From: Planctomycetales bacterium
GTDB taxonomy: Bacteria; Planctomycetota; Planctomycetia; Planctomycetales; Planctomycetaceae
Direction of reading: 5' to 3'
Assembly (NCBI GenBank): GCA_020050375.1
Contig: JAGVKR010000826.1
Coordinates: 1 to 6,876, forward strand
Length of the DNA stretch: 6,876 bases
The position numbers and the translations under genes were made by a program. Of the stretch, positions 6,487 to 6,876 are shown one piece after another. Below the pieces are notes generated by a model. The model made no database searches, was not told the origin of the DNA, and was given only the letters and a program-made list of their open reading frames with translations. Each line of letters opens with the position of its first letter. Position 1 is the first letter of the stretch.

Positions 6487-6535
6487 TCATGTCTTGAACT
6501 CGTTTAGCCGCGAGGCGCAGCCGAGTGCCCTGCCA

Positions 6536-6548
6536 TTCGAGCCTCGAA
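6536..6548. repeat. 13-base palindrome upstream of htrA
   Basis: TTCGAG and CTCGAA are perfect 6-base arms around a single C. It lies in the 110-base gap between the upstream gene and htrA, about 50 bases from the other palindrome. It could be an operator, or a weak hairpin after the upstream gene. I see no convincing -35/-10 pair in this gap, so htrA may be read through from upstream or use an unfamiliar sigma factor. Confidence 0.3.
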
Positions 6549-6564
6549 GAACAAAACGCCTCCG

Positions 6565-6876
6565 TTACTTCAAATGCCCGACGCACTCGGCCAGCTCGGC
6601 GGCGGCTTCGAGAAACTTCGTGCGGACCGGATCGGGGAGGCGGCGGAAGTCTTTGCGGAAATCGGCCGTCAAAACCTTGACGCAACGCTCGAGCGTCGTC
6701 GTCATCCGCTTCACGAGCTGTTCGGCCGACGGGGGCTCAATCGGCGCGCCACCCCGTTCGCCCGAACCTTTGGCGGGAGCGGGGCTCGCGGCATCCGAGC
6801 GAAACGGGCTGTACTCCCCGTCTTCCCCCACCTGACGCGCCACCCCCGCCAGCGCGGCACGGTCGGAAGGCGTCCC
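6565..6876 (-). CDS. C-terminal part of an unknown protein, cut by the window edge
   Basis: The minus-strand frame is open from the window edge to a TAA at 6565-6567, giving 103 visible residues. I do not recognise the family. Residues about 19-52 are rich in Pro, Ala, Gly and Ser and look like a flexible linker. Residues about 53-103 look like two or three helices: a segment around EQLVKRMTTTLERCVKVL, a basic FRKDFRRLPDPVR, and a final EAAAELAECVGHL with two Ala/Glu-rich turns. Codon third positions are strongly G/C, like the neighbours, which supports real coding. Starts inside the window (GTG at 6843, ATG at 6705) lack a ribosome binding site, so the gene most likely begins outside. It is codirectional with htrA, 110 bases upstream of it. 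Confidence 0.62.
   Translation of the reverse strand, partial: GTPSDRAALAGVARQVGEDGEYSPFRSDAASPAPAKGSGERGGAPIEPPSAEQLVKRMTTTLERCVKVLTADFRKDFRRLPDPVRTKFLEAAAELAECVGHLK

Noticed and set aside
5792..6835. A 347-codon open frame on the plus strand
   Set aside because: It lies antisense to htrA and to the upstream partial gene. htrA is certain from its triad and PDZ domain, and the antisense product is Arg/Pro/Ser-rich without domains, as expected of a shadow frame in GC-rich DNA.

Overview
The window is GC-rich bacterial chromosomal DNA with high G/C at third codon positions, densely packed with genes. The best guess for the host is a member of the Planctomycetota. This is an inference from the gene style: a STAS protein with an FFGSSF core, a short membrane-anchored HtrA, an odd lipoprotein hydrolase, a tiny orphan protein, and few Shine-Dalgarno sequences. 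There is no rRNA or other taxonomic marker to confirm it. I see no tRNA, rRNA, CRISPR array, insertion sequence, phage or plasmid gene.

Layout. Positions 1-2480 (+) hold most of glnD, the bifunctional PII uridylyltransferase/uridylyl-removing enzyme of nitrogen control, cut at its N-terminus by the window edge. It converges, across 33 bases, on a minus-strand pair: manA (3302-4273, a class I mannose-6-phosphate isomerase) followed by a small Cys-rich lipoprotein with an alpha/beta-hydrolase look (2514-3185). A divergent intergenic region (4274-4446) then carries a convincing extended -10 promoter for a 57-residue protein of unknown role (4447-4620, +) with a near-perfect ribosome binding site. 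A 139-base convergent spacer (4621-4759) holds imperfect direct repeats and a hairpin. The right part is all minus strand, transcribed in this order: the C-terminal part of an unknown protein (6876-6565), a membrane-anchored HtrA-type serine protease (6454-5297) and a STAS-domain anti-sigma-factor-antagonist-like protein (5140-4760), which has its own plausible promoter.

How they work together. The genes do not form one pathway. GlnD senses nitrogen status, ManA interconverts fructose-6-P and mannose-6-P for envelope sugars, HtrA performs envelope protein quality control, and the STAS protein is a likely partner-switch signalling component. The HtrA/STAS pair is the only arrangement that hints at a functional link (envelope stress plus signalling), and it is weak because a promoter lies between them.

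The region looks mostly like ordinary core genome. The items most worth a second look are the 57-residue protein, the Cys-rich lipoprotein hydrolase, the two palindromes in the htrA leader and the overlapping palindromes in the lipoprotein leader. I do not find evidence for a new defence or mobile system.
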